61,759 nt of DNA. Origin: an uncultured Cellulophaga sp. Lineage in GTDB: Bacteria > Bacteroidota > Bacteroidia > Flavobacteriales > Flavobacteriaceae. Numbering within the stretch: the stretch's first letter is position 1; each line of letters opens with the position of its first letter. The stretch lies in contig CANLOV010000016.1 in the NCBI GenBank assembly GCA_947492955.1, forward strand, positions 1-61,759. The letters run 5' to 3'. Below the pieces are notes generated by a model, which worked only from the letters and a program-made list of their open reading frames with translations, was not told the DNA's origin and made no database searches. Shown in pieces: positions 9,095 through 17,554 of this stretch. A program made the position numbers and the translations under genes.

Positions 9095-9976
9095 TTATTT
9101 TACATTTTCTATCGCTACTTTTTTTAAAGACCTAACACTTTCTATTACTACAGAGCTTAAAATTAAAATGCCTCCAAAAATTGTATTTATTTCGGGAATT
9201 TCTCCCAGAAGAAGTGCCCCTATTGCAATGCCATAAACCGGTTGTATACTTGCTAAAATACTAACTGTTGTTATTGAGAAATATTTAAAACTATTTAAAA
9301 ATAAAGTATGCCCTATTGCTGTAGTTATTAATGCAAGAGCTAATAATCCCTGCCATTGCATTAAAACTGTACTAAATTCTACCTCTAAAAAAAAGGGCGA
9401 TAATAATACGCCTACAATAGCCATCTGATAACACATAAGCATAGAGCCATTATAAGTGCCTACTTTATTTTTTAAAGTTAAATTCCTTAATGCATAAAGT
9501 AGAGCAGAAAAAACACCAAATAAAACAGCAATAGTATAAGAATTTTCTAAACTAAAATCTGGCACTAAAAAATAAATTCCTAATAATACCAATGCTCCTA
9601 ATAATAAATGAATTTTTTCAAACTTTGTTTTAAGTAAAATAGGCTCTAAAAAAGCTGTTATTATTGGATATGTAAATAAAGAAATCATTCCAATAGCCAC
9701 ATTAGAAAGCCGTAAAGAACGAAAATACGTAACCCAATGTATCGCCATTAATATACCGCTAATTAAAATTATTGGAATATCTTTTTTATGAATTTTAAGA
9801 GAAATACCCTTCCATCTACAATACAGAAATATAAATATAAATGCTAATAATGCCCTTGCGGCTATAGTAACAGTATCCGATAAATTTACATACCTAGCCA
9901 AAGCACCAGAAGTGCTAATAAAAAGCATGGCAATATTTAATTCTAAAAGATTGGAGAAATGTTGATTTTTAAACAT
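9095..9976 (-). CDS. EamA-family (drug/metabolite) permease
   Basis: A 293-residue inner-membrane protein with about ten hydrophobic helices in two repeated halves, the EamA layout. Features include LARYVNLSDTVTIAARALLAF near the N-terminus, HWVTYFRSLRLSNVAIGMIS, and the second-half counterpart FSITTVSILASIQPVYGIAIGALLLGE. Family members export amino acids or other metabolites; the substrate is unknown here. It lies 4 bp downstream of the 9981-11525 gene and is probably cotranscribed with it. Confidence 0.88.
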   Translation of the reverse strand: MFKNQHFSNLLELNIAMLFISTSGALARYVNLSDTVTIAARALLAFIFIFLYCRWKGISLKIHKKDIPIILISGILMAIHWVTYFRSLRLSNVAIGMISLFTYPIITAFLEPILLKTKFEKIHLLLGALVLLGIYFLVPDFSLENSYTIAVLFGVFSALLYALRNLTLKNKVGTYNGSMLMCYQMAIVGVLLSPFFLEVEFSTVLMQWQGLLALALITTAIGHTLFLNSFKYFSITTVSILASIQPVYGIAIGALLLGEIPEINTIFGGILILSSVVIESVRSLKKVAIENVK

Positions 9977-9980
9977 GTGA

Positions 9981-11525
9981 TTATCTAGTAATTGTTATTG
10001 CTTTTTCTCTTATAATTTGCCCCACAGGCTTATCTTGTAAATGGCTTTCTAGCCAAGAAATAATATCTAGATATAAAAATGCTCGCTTTTCATATGGATG
10101 GTTTTCATACTTTTTAAGCTCGTTATATAATTTCTGAAACTCGTTACGCAACTCATGCGGATAAATATCACCTAAACTTCTTAAAAATTTAATCATTTCT
10201 TTTTGCACCGCATGCAAATCATTCATTTTTAATAAAAACTTATAAGTACTTTTTAATTGTATTTCTAAATGATAGTCCATACCTGCCTCATAATGAGCCA
10301 CTAAACTTAAAACACGAGCAAAGCACATTAAGTCTTCTCGCATTTTTAAATTTTTATTATTAATTATTTTTTTAAGGTATTGGATACATGTTTTATTATC
10401 TCCCATTCCAAAATACAAACATGCAATTTTATAGTACAATACCATAATATGGTGTTCGTCTATTCTATCCTTATGCTTATTAATTCCATATTCTACAATT
10501 TTTACCAAGTACTCCCCTTTTTCAAAATTGCCTTCTAAAAAATGTAAGTTTAGTTTATTAGAATTAATATATAAAAATGCTAATGATGCTATATTATCAT
10601 TTTTAGGAAACTCACTACTACCAATCATAGTTTCCAATTTCTCTAAAGTTTCTTTAAACTGAGATCTATATTTTACATAAAACAATGATTCTAATAAATA
10701 CACATTCCCTTTTAAAAAGAAAACTGGGTTTAAATAAATCATTTCTTTGTTCTCATAAAATAAATCTACCCATTTACTGGCATATTTATAACATGATAAA
10801 AAATCTTGAATTAAAAAACTATACCATAAATGAGCTTTATACAACCAAAGCTTTTCTCTAAAACCTAATGTTTCTATATTGTATTTAGGCAAATGACTCT
10901 CAAAATATTCCTTTACCCCCTTATAATCTTCATCATTTCTAACATAACCAACTTTTAACATTAAACCATATAGTTGTAGAGAAAGGTTAGATAATTTACT
11001 TGTCATAACATTCTGAGCCGATAAATCTTTGGCTTGTAAAGCCAATTCATCTGCTCGATCAGGTATACTTCTAGTAATATATTGAGTTTCTATAATTTTT
11101 TCTAATTCTACAATTTCATAGGCAACATTTTTCTCTTCGTTCTCTATAGCAACACTTTTGGCTTTATCTAAAATTTTAAGGCTTTGTTTGTACAAACCTT
11201 TTTGGTATAATATTGTTGCAAAATCTAATTGCTCTCTTAACTGCACTCTAATATTTTGATTTACTGGGTTTAAGCGTAAACTCACTAATATTTGTTTATA
11301 TAAATGTGCTTTTAAATTAGAAAGCTGTGTTTTTTTTACAATTCCGCTTAGCAAAATAGTTTTTTCATCATAGTCTTTTATTTTATCTAATAAATTAAAT
11401 AGAGCTAAAAATTTTGCATCAGTATTTACTCCTAACCTACCTACGTAAAGTTTAAATTGGCGCTTTTCTGATTTAGAAAGCGATTTAACCAGTACAAACA
11501 AAGCATCTTTGTGGGTATTTGTCAT
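9981..11525 (-). CDS. Uncharacterised TPR-like helical protein
   Basis: A 514-residue cytoplasmic protein with no signal peptide or membrane segment. The N-terminal 70 residues (LVKSLSKSEKRQFKLYV, then LFNLLDKIKDYDEKT) recur in many flavobacterial proteins of unknown function. The remainder is almost entirely helical with TPR-like pairs such as ILYQKGLYKQSLKILDKAKSVA and LYFGMGDNKTCIQYLKKI. I do not recognise a catalytic motif; a protein-protein interaction role is plausible. It is divergent from leuA and precedes the EamA permease. Confidence 0.6.
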   Translation of the reverse strand: MTNTHKDALFVLVKSLSKSEKRQFKLYVGRLGVNTDAKFLALFNLLDKIKDYDEKTILLSGIVKKTQLSNLKAHLYKQILVSLRLNPVNQNIRVQLREQLDFATILYQKGLYKQSLKILDKAKSVAIENEEKNVAYEIVELEKIIETQYITRSIPDRADELALQAKDLSAQNVMTSKLSNLSLQLYGLMLKVGYVRNDEDYKGVKEYFESHLPKYNIETLGFREKLWLYKAHLWYSFLIQDFLSCYKYASKWVDLFYENKEMIYLNPVFFLKGNVYLLESLFYVKYRSQFKETLEKLETMIGSSEFPKNDNIASLAFLYINSNKLNLHFLEGNFEKGEYLVKIVEYGINKHKDRIDEHHIMVLYYKIACLYFGMGDNKTCIQYLKKIINNKNLKMREDLMCFARVLSLVAHYEAGMDYHLEIQLKSTYKFLLKMNDLHAVQKEMIKFLRSLGDIYPHELRNEFQKLYNELKKYENHPYEKRAFLYLDIISWLESHLQDKPVGQIIREKAITITR

Positions 11526-11671
11526 CGTAAAAATTATAGTTTAATCAATTGAAAATCATATATTTAACCATACCAAAAAGTAATTTAACGTTGTAAATGT
11601 TTTTGTGTAACAAAACTCGTTAACAACACTAGTTATATATTCGTATAGGTTACTAAAATTACACAAATATA

Positions 11672-12850
11672 ATGAGTAAAGATTACGTACAAATTTTTGA
11701 TACTACCTTAAGAGACGGAGAGCAAGTTCCAGGATGTAAATTAGACACACAGCAAAAATTAGTTATTGCCGAGCGTTTAGATACTTTAGGTGTAGATATC
11801 ATTGAAGCAGGATTCCCTGTATCTAGCCCAGGAGATTTTCTTTCTGTTACAGAAATCTCTAAGTTAGTACAGAATGCTACTGTATGTGGTCTTACACGTG
11901 CAGTTATGAAAGACATAGAAGTAGCTGCTGAAGCATTAAAGTTTGCTAAACGACCAAGAATACACACAGGTATAGGTACTTCTGATTCACATATTAAATT
12001 TAAATTTAACTCTAACAAAGACGCTATTATAGAACGTGCTGTAGCCGCAGTAAAATATGCAAAAACCTTTGTAGAAGATGTAGAGTTTTATGCCGAAGAT
12101 GCTGGTAGAACAGATAATGAGTTTTTAGCAAGAGTTTGCGAAGAAGTTGTTAAAGCAGGTGCCACTGTTTTAAATATTCCTGATACTACGGGGTATTGCT
12201 TACCAGAAGAATATGGAGCAAAAATTAAATATTTAAAAGAAAACGTAAAGGATATACATAAAGCCATACTTTCTTGTCACTGCCATAACGATTTAGGATT
12301 AGCAACAGCAAATTCTATTGCTGGTGTTACTAATGGAGCCAGACAAATAGAATGTACTATAAATGGTATTGGAGAACGTGCTGGTAATACTTCTTTAGAA
12401 GAGGTGGTGATGATAATGAGACAACACCCAACACTTAACTTAGATACACGCATTAATAGTAAACTATTGTACGATACAAGTTTAATGGTTTCTAATAAAA
12501 TGGGAATGCCAGTGCAACCAAACAAAGCAATAGTAGGTTCTAATGCTTTTGCTCATAGCTCTGGTATTCATCAAGATGGAGTTATAAAAAACCGTGAAAC
12601 GTACGAAATCATGGATCCAGCAGATGTTGGTGTAAACGAGTCTTCTATTATCCTTACTGCTAGGAGTGGTAGAGCCGCATTAGCCTACAGAGCTAAAAAA
12701 GTTGGTTACGAGCTTACAAAACTTCAATTAGATGTTGTTTATCAAGAATTTCTAAAATTTGCTGATACTAAAAAAGAAGTTTTAGATGATGATATTAGTA
12801 CTATTATTAATAATAGCAATATAGAAATTAAAAAGACAGCTGTAAGTTAA
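11672..12850 (+). CDS. leuA: 2-isopropylmalate synthase, short form
   Basis: A 392-residue cytoplasmic enzyme that condenses acetyl-CoA with 2-oxoisovalerate in the first step of leucine synthesis. The HMGL-like catalytic barrel is complete: [14 protein letters not shown] at the start, the metal-binding pair in [28 protein letters not shown], and [13 protein letters not shown]. It stops near residue 390, so it lacks the C-terminal allosteric domain of classical LeuA (usually over 500 residues). Such short forms are common in Bacteroidota and may be less sensitive to leucine. leuB, leuC and leuD are not in the window. A hairpin terminator follows. Confidence 0.9.
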   Translation: MSKDYVQIFDTTLRDGEQVPGCKLDTQQKLVIAERLDTLGVDIIEAGFPVSSPGDFLSVTEISKLVQNATVCGLTRAVMKDIEVAAEALKFAKRPRIHTGIGTSDSHIKFKFNSNKDAIIERAVAAVKYAKTFVEDVEFYAEDAGRTDNEFLARVCEEVVKAGATVLNIPDTTGYCLPEEYGAKIKYLKENVKDIHKAILSCHCHNDLGLATANSIAGVTNGARQIECTINGIGERAGNTSLEEVVMIMRQHPTLNLDTRINSKLLYDTSLMVSNKMGMPVQPNKAIVGSNAFAHSSGIHQDGVIKNRETYEIMDPADVGVNESSIILTARSGRAALAYRAKKVGYELTKLQLDVVYQEFLKFADTKKEVLDDDISTIINNSNIEIKKTAVS

Positions 12851-12901
12851 TTTCCCCGCATTTACTATCTTATTTTTTAAGATTAAATATATAATATAAA
12901 C

Positions 12902-12937
12902 AAACGCCATTTTACTACTAAAAGTAATATGGCGTTT
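12902..12937 (+). terminator. Intrinsic terminator of leuA
   Basis: AAACGCCAT (12902-12910) pairs with ATGGCGTTT (12929-12937), with a further inner pairing TTACT/AGTAA, followed by a T-rich tract. It lies about 50 bases after the leuA stop. Confidence 0.85.
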
Positions 12938-13153
12938 TATTTTTATTGAAAATTTAGACGAATAAAAATTTCTTACATTTTACTCATACTAAACCATTAA
13001 AAGAATTTATTACGATATCGATTTAGTAATACCTTAAATCGCTAGTTATTCAATTACGAAGTACTTTTTTTTTGAAATTTTACAAGAACAAATAATATAT
13101 TATTATTGAATACATAGGATAAGTTTATAAGAAAATTAAAAATATTTTGTTTT

Positions 13154-13178
13154 ATTTAGAGTAGAATAAACTCTAAAT
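13154..13178 (+). promoter_or_regulatory. Inverted repeat directly upstream of the acidic lipoprotein gene
   Basis: ATTTAGAGT and ACTCTAAAT form perfect 9-bp arms around a 7-base spacer, ending 9 bases before the start codon. It could be an operator or a leader hairpin affecting ribosome access. The sequence is seen directly; the role is inference. Confidence 0.4.
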
Positions 13179-13187
13179 CTAATACTT

Positions 13188-14036
13188 ATGAAGTTTTTAC
13201 GCTTAATCCTATTATTAGTTATGATGATATCTATTTCTTGTTCTCAAAACGGTAATGATCCCGAACCAATGGAAAATGAAAATTCTAAAGACAATCCAGA
13301 CTCTTCAGATTCTGATACAGATGAGGATACTAATACAGAAGATGATAATACGGATAACGACTCTAATTCTGATGATGATGATAGTAGTATGGATACTAAA
13401 GAAGATACTGATGGGGTAAAATATGGTGATAATTTTATTGTTTTTGAACCACAAATAACGACTTCTGATTTAGGGTTATGGAAAAAAAGAGTCCCAGAAG
13501 ATTCAAAATACCATGTGGGTACTGGTATTGAGGCTATCAATAGAAATTATTTAGAATTTACCGGAAATAATTTAAATAGCGGCCCTCCTACTTCACCATT
13601 AGAATACAATTTTAAATGTCCAAAGTCAGGAAAGTACCGACTAGTAATGCGTATGTATCAACCATTAGCTGAAGGAGAAGCTGGAGATAAAAGAAATGAT
13701 GTTTGGATTAAATTAGCAGGAGATTTTACAACAGCATGTGTTTACCCAACAGAAGAATTAAAAAAGAATCATAAATTTTGGGGCAGAGGTGTTCGTAAAT
13801 GGGGATCAACATATAATTTAGAAGGACACGTTAATGGTGTTAAAAAACTAGCTAAAGTTGTATACAATTTAAAAGAAGGTGAAATCTATACTTTTACAAT
13901 GTCTGGAAGGGCTCAAGGTTGTAGTTTAGATTATATATTATTATACGAAGAAAGTTTAAATTTTAATATAGTTCAACATACAGATTTGGCAGAAGAATTA
14001 CCAGAATTATATAGACCAGATGTAGCAAATGATTAA
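13188..14036 (+). CDS. Lipoprotein with long acidic linker and beta-sandwich-like C-terminal domain
   Basis: A 282-residue lipoprotein: signal peptide with Cys18 (MMISISC), then about 60 residues made almost only of D, E, N, S and T, a flexible surface linker. The C-terminal 200 residues contain aromatic-rich strands (SGKYRLVMRMYQPL, NDVWIKLAGDF, FWGRGVRKWGSTYN, CSLDYILLYEE). The pattern resembles carbohydrate-binding beta-sandwich domains attached to agarases and related enzymes, but I cannot name the family. No enzyme domain is present. It stands alone between leuA and pheT. A surface sugar-binding role is plausible but unproven. Confidence 0.5.
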   Translation: MKFLRLILLLVMMISISCSQNGNDPEPMENENSKDNPDSSDSDTDEDTNTEDDNTDNDSNSDDDDSSMDTKEDTDGVKYGDNFIVFEPQITTSDLGLWKKRVPEDSKYHVGTGIEAINRNYLEFTGNNLNSGPPTSPLEYNFKCPKSGKYRLVMRMYQPLAEGEAGDKRNDVWIKLAGDFTTACVYPTEELKKNHKFWGRGVRKWGSTYNLEGHVNGVKKLAKVVYNLKEGEIYTFTMSGRAQGCSLDYILLYEESLNFNIVQHTDLAEELPELYRPDVAND

Positions 14037-14111
14037 TAGCTAAATTAATTTTAGAAATATTACAAATACTAATTAATTTCTTTAAAATAATTAGTGGACA
14101 TCATAAAATAC

Positions 14112-14145
14112 TTGTTGGGCTTCTTATTACATTATCCTATCTTTG
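14112..14145 (+). promoter_or_regulatory. Promoter of pheT
   Basis: TATCTTTG at 14138-14145 fits the Bacteroidota -7 box TAnnTTTG, and TTG at 14115-14117 (inside TTGTTGG) lies 20 bp upstream, the normal spacing for the -33 box. The start codon is at 14165, implying a short leader. Confidence 0.6.
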
Positions 14146-14164
14146 CTTTCTTTAAAATTATGCA

Positions 14165-16591
14165 ATGAAAATTTCTTACAACTGGTTAAAACAGTTTATA
14201 AATATTGACTGGAACGCAGAACAAACTTCGGAACTTTTAACAGATTTAGGCTTAGAAGTAGAAGGCTTAGCTTCTTTTGAATCTATAAAAGGAGGATTAC
14301 AAGGTGTTCTAGTAGGTAATGTATTAACATGTGACAAACATCCAAATGCTGATAAGTTAAAACTTACTACTGTAGATGTAGGTTTAGATACTCCATTGCA
14401 AATTGTATGTGGAGCTTCAAATGTAAAAACAGGCATAAAAGTAGCTGTAGCAACTATAGGAACTACACTTTACACCAAAGAAGGAGAAGCTTGGAAAATA
14501 AAAAAAGGAAAAATTAGAGGAGAAGAAAGTCATGGAATGCTATGTGGTGAAGATGAGTTAGGCTTAGGGGAAGACACCTCTGGAATAATGATATTAGAAG
14601 ACAGCCTTGAGCCAGGAACACCTTGTAGTACTATTTTTGATATAGAAAACGACCAAGTTTTTGAAATTGGATTAACACCCAACCGCGCAGATGCCATGAG
14701 CCATTATGGAGTTGCTAGAGATTTAAAAGCAGGGTTATTACAAAAAGGCATTCAAAAAGAATTAATTACACCATCTATAAGCAGTTTTAATATAGACAAT
14801 AGGTCTCTAAAAATAGATGTTGAAGTTGTTAATAATGAGCTAGCACCTAGATATTGTGGTGTAACAATAAGCAATATTATTGTACAAGACTCTCCTACTT
14901 GGTTACAAAATAGATTAAAAGCCATAGGATTAACTCCTAAAAACAATGTTGTAGATGCTACTAATTATGTGCTACATGAACTAGGACAACCATTACATGC
15001 TTTTGATATTTCTAAAATAAAAGGCAATAAAATAGCTGTAAAAACATTAGAAAGCGGAACAAAATTTACTACACTAGATGGTATTGAAAGGGAATTGCAT
15101 GAAGATGATTTAATGATATGTGATGAAGACAAACCACTATGTATCGCAGGTGTTTTTGGTGGTTTAGATTCTGGTGTAACCGAAAACACTTCTGCCATAT
15201 TTTTAGAAAGTGCTTATTTTAATTCGGTAGCTGTTAGAAAAACAGCAAAAAGACATGCGTTAAATACTGATGCATCTTTTAGATTTGAAAGAGGTATAGA
15301 TATAAATAACGTAGAATATAGCCTTAGAAGGGCAGCATTGCTTATAAAAGAAATTGCTGGAGGAGAAATTACATCTGAAATTGTAGATTTTTACCCTAAG
15401 AAGGAAGAAGATTACCAAGTGTTTTTAACATTTGATAAAATAAACAAGCTAATAGGCCAAGAAATACCAGAAGATACTATAAAATCTATTCTTACATCTT
15501 TAGAAATTAAAATTAATAATGTATCTGAATCTGGTTTAGGCTTAACAATACCTTTTTACAGGATAGATGTACAAAGAGAGGTTGATGTTATAGAGGAAAT
15601 ACTTAGAGTTTATGGTTATAACAACATTAACTTTAAAGAAAAATTAAACGCTTCTATTGCACAAACATCAAAATTTGAAGACTATAAGCTGCAAAATATA
15701 ATTGGCAATCTACTTGCTTCTCAAGGCTTTTTTGAGATTATGACTAATAGTCTTACTTCTCCAAATTACAATACGTTGCTAGATAGCTTAAAAGATGAAT
15801 TTAACATTAAAATGTTAAATCCGCTAAGTGGCGACTTATCTATTATGAGACAATCACTATTGTTTTCTGGTTTAGAAGCGATATCTTATAACATCAATAG
15901 AAAAAAACAAAATTTAAAATTTTTCGAATTTGGTAAAACGTATCATCAGTTTAATGGTAATAGAGAAGAATACAAACATCTATCGCTTTTAATTACAGGA
16001 AATAGAAGTGAAAATAGTTGGTCTATAACACCTAAGAAATCAGATTTTTTCTTCTTAAAAACCAACATAGAAAATATTTTAACACGTTTAGGTATTCAAA
16101 ATATTAAAACACAGCCAACAAAAAATGATATTTTTTCTGAAGGGATTTCTTTTAAATATGCAAAACAAGAAATTGTAAGCTTTGGTATCGTTAAAAAATC
16201 TATTTTAAAAAGTTTTGATATAAAACAAGAAGTTTTATTCGCTGACTTTAATTGGGACACCATAATAAAATTAGCTAAAGAAAATATAATTACATTTAAG
16301 GGAATTCCTAAATATCCAGAAGTAAAAAGAGATTTTGCTTTATTATTAGACGAAAAAATAAGCTTTAAAGAAGTTTACGATATAGCGTTTGAAACAGAAA
16401 AAAAGTTACTTAAAAATGTATCTCTTTTTGATGTTTATATGGGAGAAAAACTAGAAAAGAATAAAAAATCTTATGCTGTTAGTTTTACATTACAAGACGA
16501 TAATAGTACGTTAACCGATAAGCAAATAGATAAGATAATGAATAAGCTTCAAAAGAATTACGAAAATAAATTAAGTGCAGAATTACGCTAA
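14165..16591 (+). CDS. pheT: Phenylalanine-tRNA ligase beta subunit
   Basis: An 808-residue cytoplasmic subunit of the (alpha-beta)2 enzyme that charges tRNA-Phe. It is full length: N-terminal MKISYNWLKQFI, an OB-fold tRNA-binding domain around residues 40-150 (VLVGNVLTCDKHPNADKLKL, HGMLCGEDELGL), B3/B4 editing region (DATNYVLHELGQPLHAFD), B5 domain (DFYPKK to EEILRVYGY), the catalytic-like core (NPLSGDLSIMRQSLLFSGL) and a C-terminal anticodon-binding FDX-ACB domain (FKGIPKYPEVKRDFALLLD to the end). pheS is not adjacent. It ends one base before the convergent fasciclin gene. Confidence 0.98.
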   Translation: MKISYNWLKQFINIDWNAEQTSELLTDLGLEVEGLASFESIKGGLQGVLVGNVLTCDKHPNADKLKLTTVDVGLDTPLQIVCGASNVKTGIKVAVATIGTTLYTKEGEAWKIKKGKIRGEESHGMLCGEDELGLGEDTSGIMILEDSLEPGTPCSTIFDIENDQVFEIGLTPNRADAMSHYGVARDLKAGLLQKGIQKELITPSISSFNIDNRSLKIDVEVVNNELAPRYCGVTISNIIVQDSPTWLQNRLKAIGLTPKNNVVDATNYVLHELGQPLHAFDISKIKGNKIAVKTLESGTKFTTLDGIERELHEDDLMICDEDKPLCIAGVFGGLDSGVTENTSAIFLESAYFNSVAVRKTAKRHALNTDASFRFERGIDINNVEYSLRRAALLIKEIAGGEITSEIVDFYPKKEEDYQVFLTFDKINKLIGQEIPEDTIKSILTSLEIKINNVSESGLGLTIPFYRIDVQREVDVIEEILRVYGYNNINFKEKLNASIAQTSKFEDYKLQNIIGNLLASQGFFEIMTNSLTSPNYNTLLDSLKDEFNIKMLNPLSGDLSIMRQSLLFSGLEAISYNINRKKQNLKFFEFGKTYHQFNGNREEYKHLSLLITGNRSENSWSITPKKSDFFFLKTNIENILTRLGIQNIKTQPTKNDIFSEGISFKYAKQEIVSFGIVKKSILKSFDIKQEVLFADFNWDTIIKLAKENIITFKGIPKYPEVKRDFALLLDEKISFKEVYDIAFETEKKLLKNVSLFDVYMGEKLEKNKKSYAVSFTLQDDNSTLTDKQIDKIMNKLQKNYENKLSAELR

Positions 16592-16592
16592 T

Positions 16593-17138
16593 TTACATTT
16601 GTTGAGGCATAATAACACTATCTATTACATGTATAATACCGTTACACTGATTAGCATCTGCTGTAGTTATTGTAGCGGTATTTCCATTAGTATCACTTAA
16701 TACAATATCTAAGCCCTTCATAGTAGCCGTAAGTAAATCTCCTTGAACGGTTGTAAATGTTGCTTTTCCATTTCCTCTACACATTGCCTTTAATATTTTA
16801 GAAGCACTTAAATTACCTGCCACTATATGGTAAGTTATAACAGAATGTAGTTCTCTCTTATTTTCTGGATTAAGTAATGATTTTTTTGTAGCATCATCTA
16901 ATTTATCGAATGCAATATCTGACGGAGCAAATACTGTAAAAGGTCCTTCATCATCTAAAAGATATTCTAAATCAGCGGCTTTTACAGCGGCTAATAATGT
17001 TTTATGGTTTCCAGAATCTTCTGCATTTTCTATAATAGAATAATCAGGATTCATTTCTTTTTCTGAATCATATTGTGCAAAACAAAAGCTAGAGAAAATA
17101 GTAGATAATAAAAATGCGTAGATTTTAGGGGACTTCAT
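16593..17138 (-). CDS. Secreted fasciclin-domain protein
   Basis: A 181-residue protein with a signal peptide (LSTIFSSFCFAQ) and one FAS1 domain. FAS1 hallmarks are LLAAVKAADLEYLLDDEGPFTVFAPSD, VITYHIVAGNLSASKILK and the closing NQCNGIIHVIDSVIMPQ. Domains of this kind mediate adhesion or matrix contacts; a periplasmic or surface location is likely. An inverted repeat lies 19-45 bp upstream of the start codon. Confidence 0.88.
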   Translation of the reverse strand: MKSPKIYAFLLSTIFSSFCFAQYDSEKEMNPDYSIIENAEDSGNHKTLLAAVKAADLEYLLDDEGPFTVFAPSDIAFDKLDDATKKSLLNPENKRELHSVITYHIVAGNLSASKILKAMCRGNGKATFTTVQGDLLTATMKGLDIVLSDTNGNTATITTADANQCNGIIHVIDSVIMPQQM

Positions 17139-17554
17139 AATATAAATAGTATAACAAACCGATTAAGTGCAATATTAATCGGTAATTTACAACTATTTAC
17201 GTATTATCTTAACATTTTAGACGCTATAAGTCTATAGAATTCACACAAAATTAATATTAACAATTAACATTTGCGAATACAATATTTTTTTTGAGCAAAA
17301 ATGCACATTCCACAAATGTAATTATTAGCAAATAACTCATAAAATCTGAGTTCTAAGGCTGCTTATTTACAACACTATCATTAAAGAAAGAGTAAGTAAT
17401 ATAATATGTAATATTACACCTATAAAAAAACAAGTTTATAAGTACACAATAATATCTAGCAATAGATATATCGTAATATTTATGGAAAAAAATCTGAAAC
17501 TAAATAAGGGTATAATTTCTTTTCTTATATATAATCCGACTAAGAAAACTATAT
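17139..17554. other. Intergenic region of 416 bp without a gene
   Basis: This AT-rich stretch separates two minus-strand genes. The left end carries the inverted repeat at 17158-17183. A perfect -7-like box, TAATTTTG on the minus strand, lies at 17246-17253 but without a good -33 partner. I see no open frame of note and no hairpin terminator for the ABC-F gene on its right. Confidence 0.5.
17158..17183 (-). promoter_or_regulatory. Inverted repeat before the fasciclin gene
   Basis: ACCGATTAA and TTAATCGGT are perfect 9-bp arms with an 8-base spacer, 19 bases upstream of the start codon. Its position suggests an operator or a leader hairpin. Confidence 0.45.

Larger units (their letters stand above)
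12851..13187 (+). other. Intergenic region: leuA terminator, then lipoprotein leader
   Basis: This 337-bp gap holds the leuA terminator (12902-12937) and, at its right end, an inverted repeat just before the next start codon (13154-13178). Between them is AT-rich sequence where I see no gene and no convincing promoter box. Confidence 0.6.

Noticed and set aside
11683-12018. Open frame on the minus strand inside leuA
   Set aside because: Antisense shadow of conserved leuA coding sequence; no protein family features.
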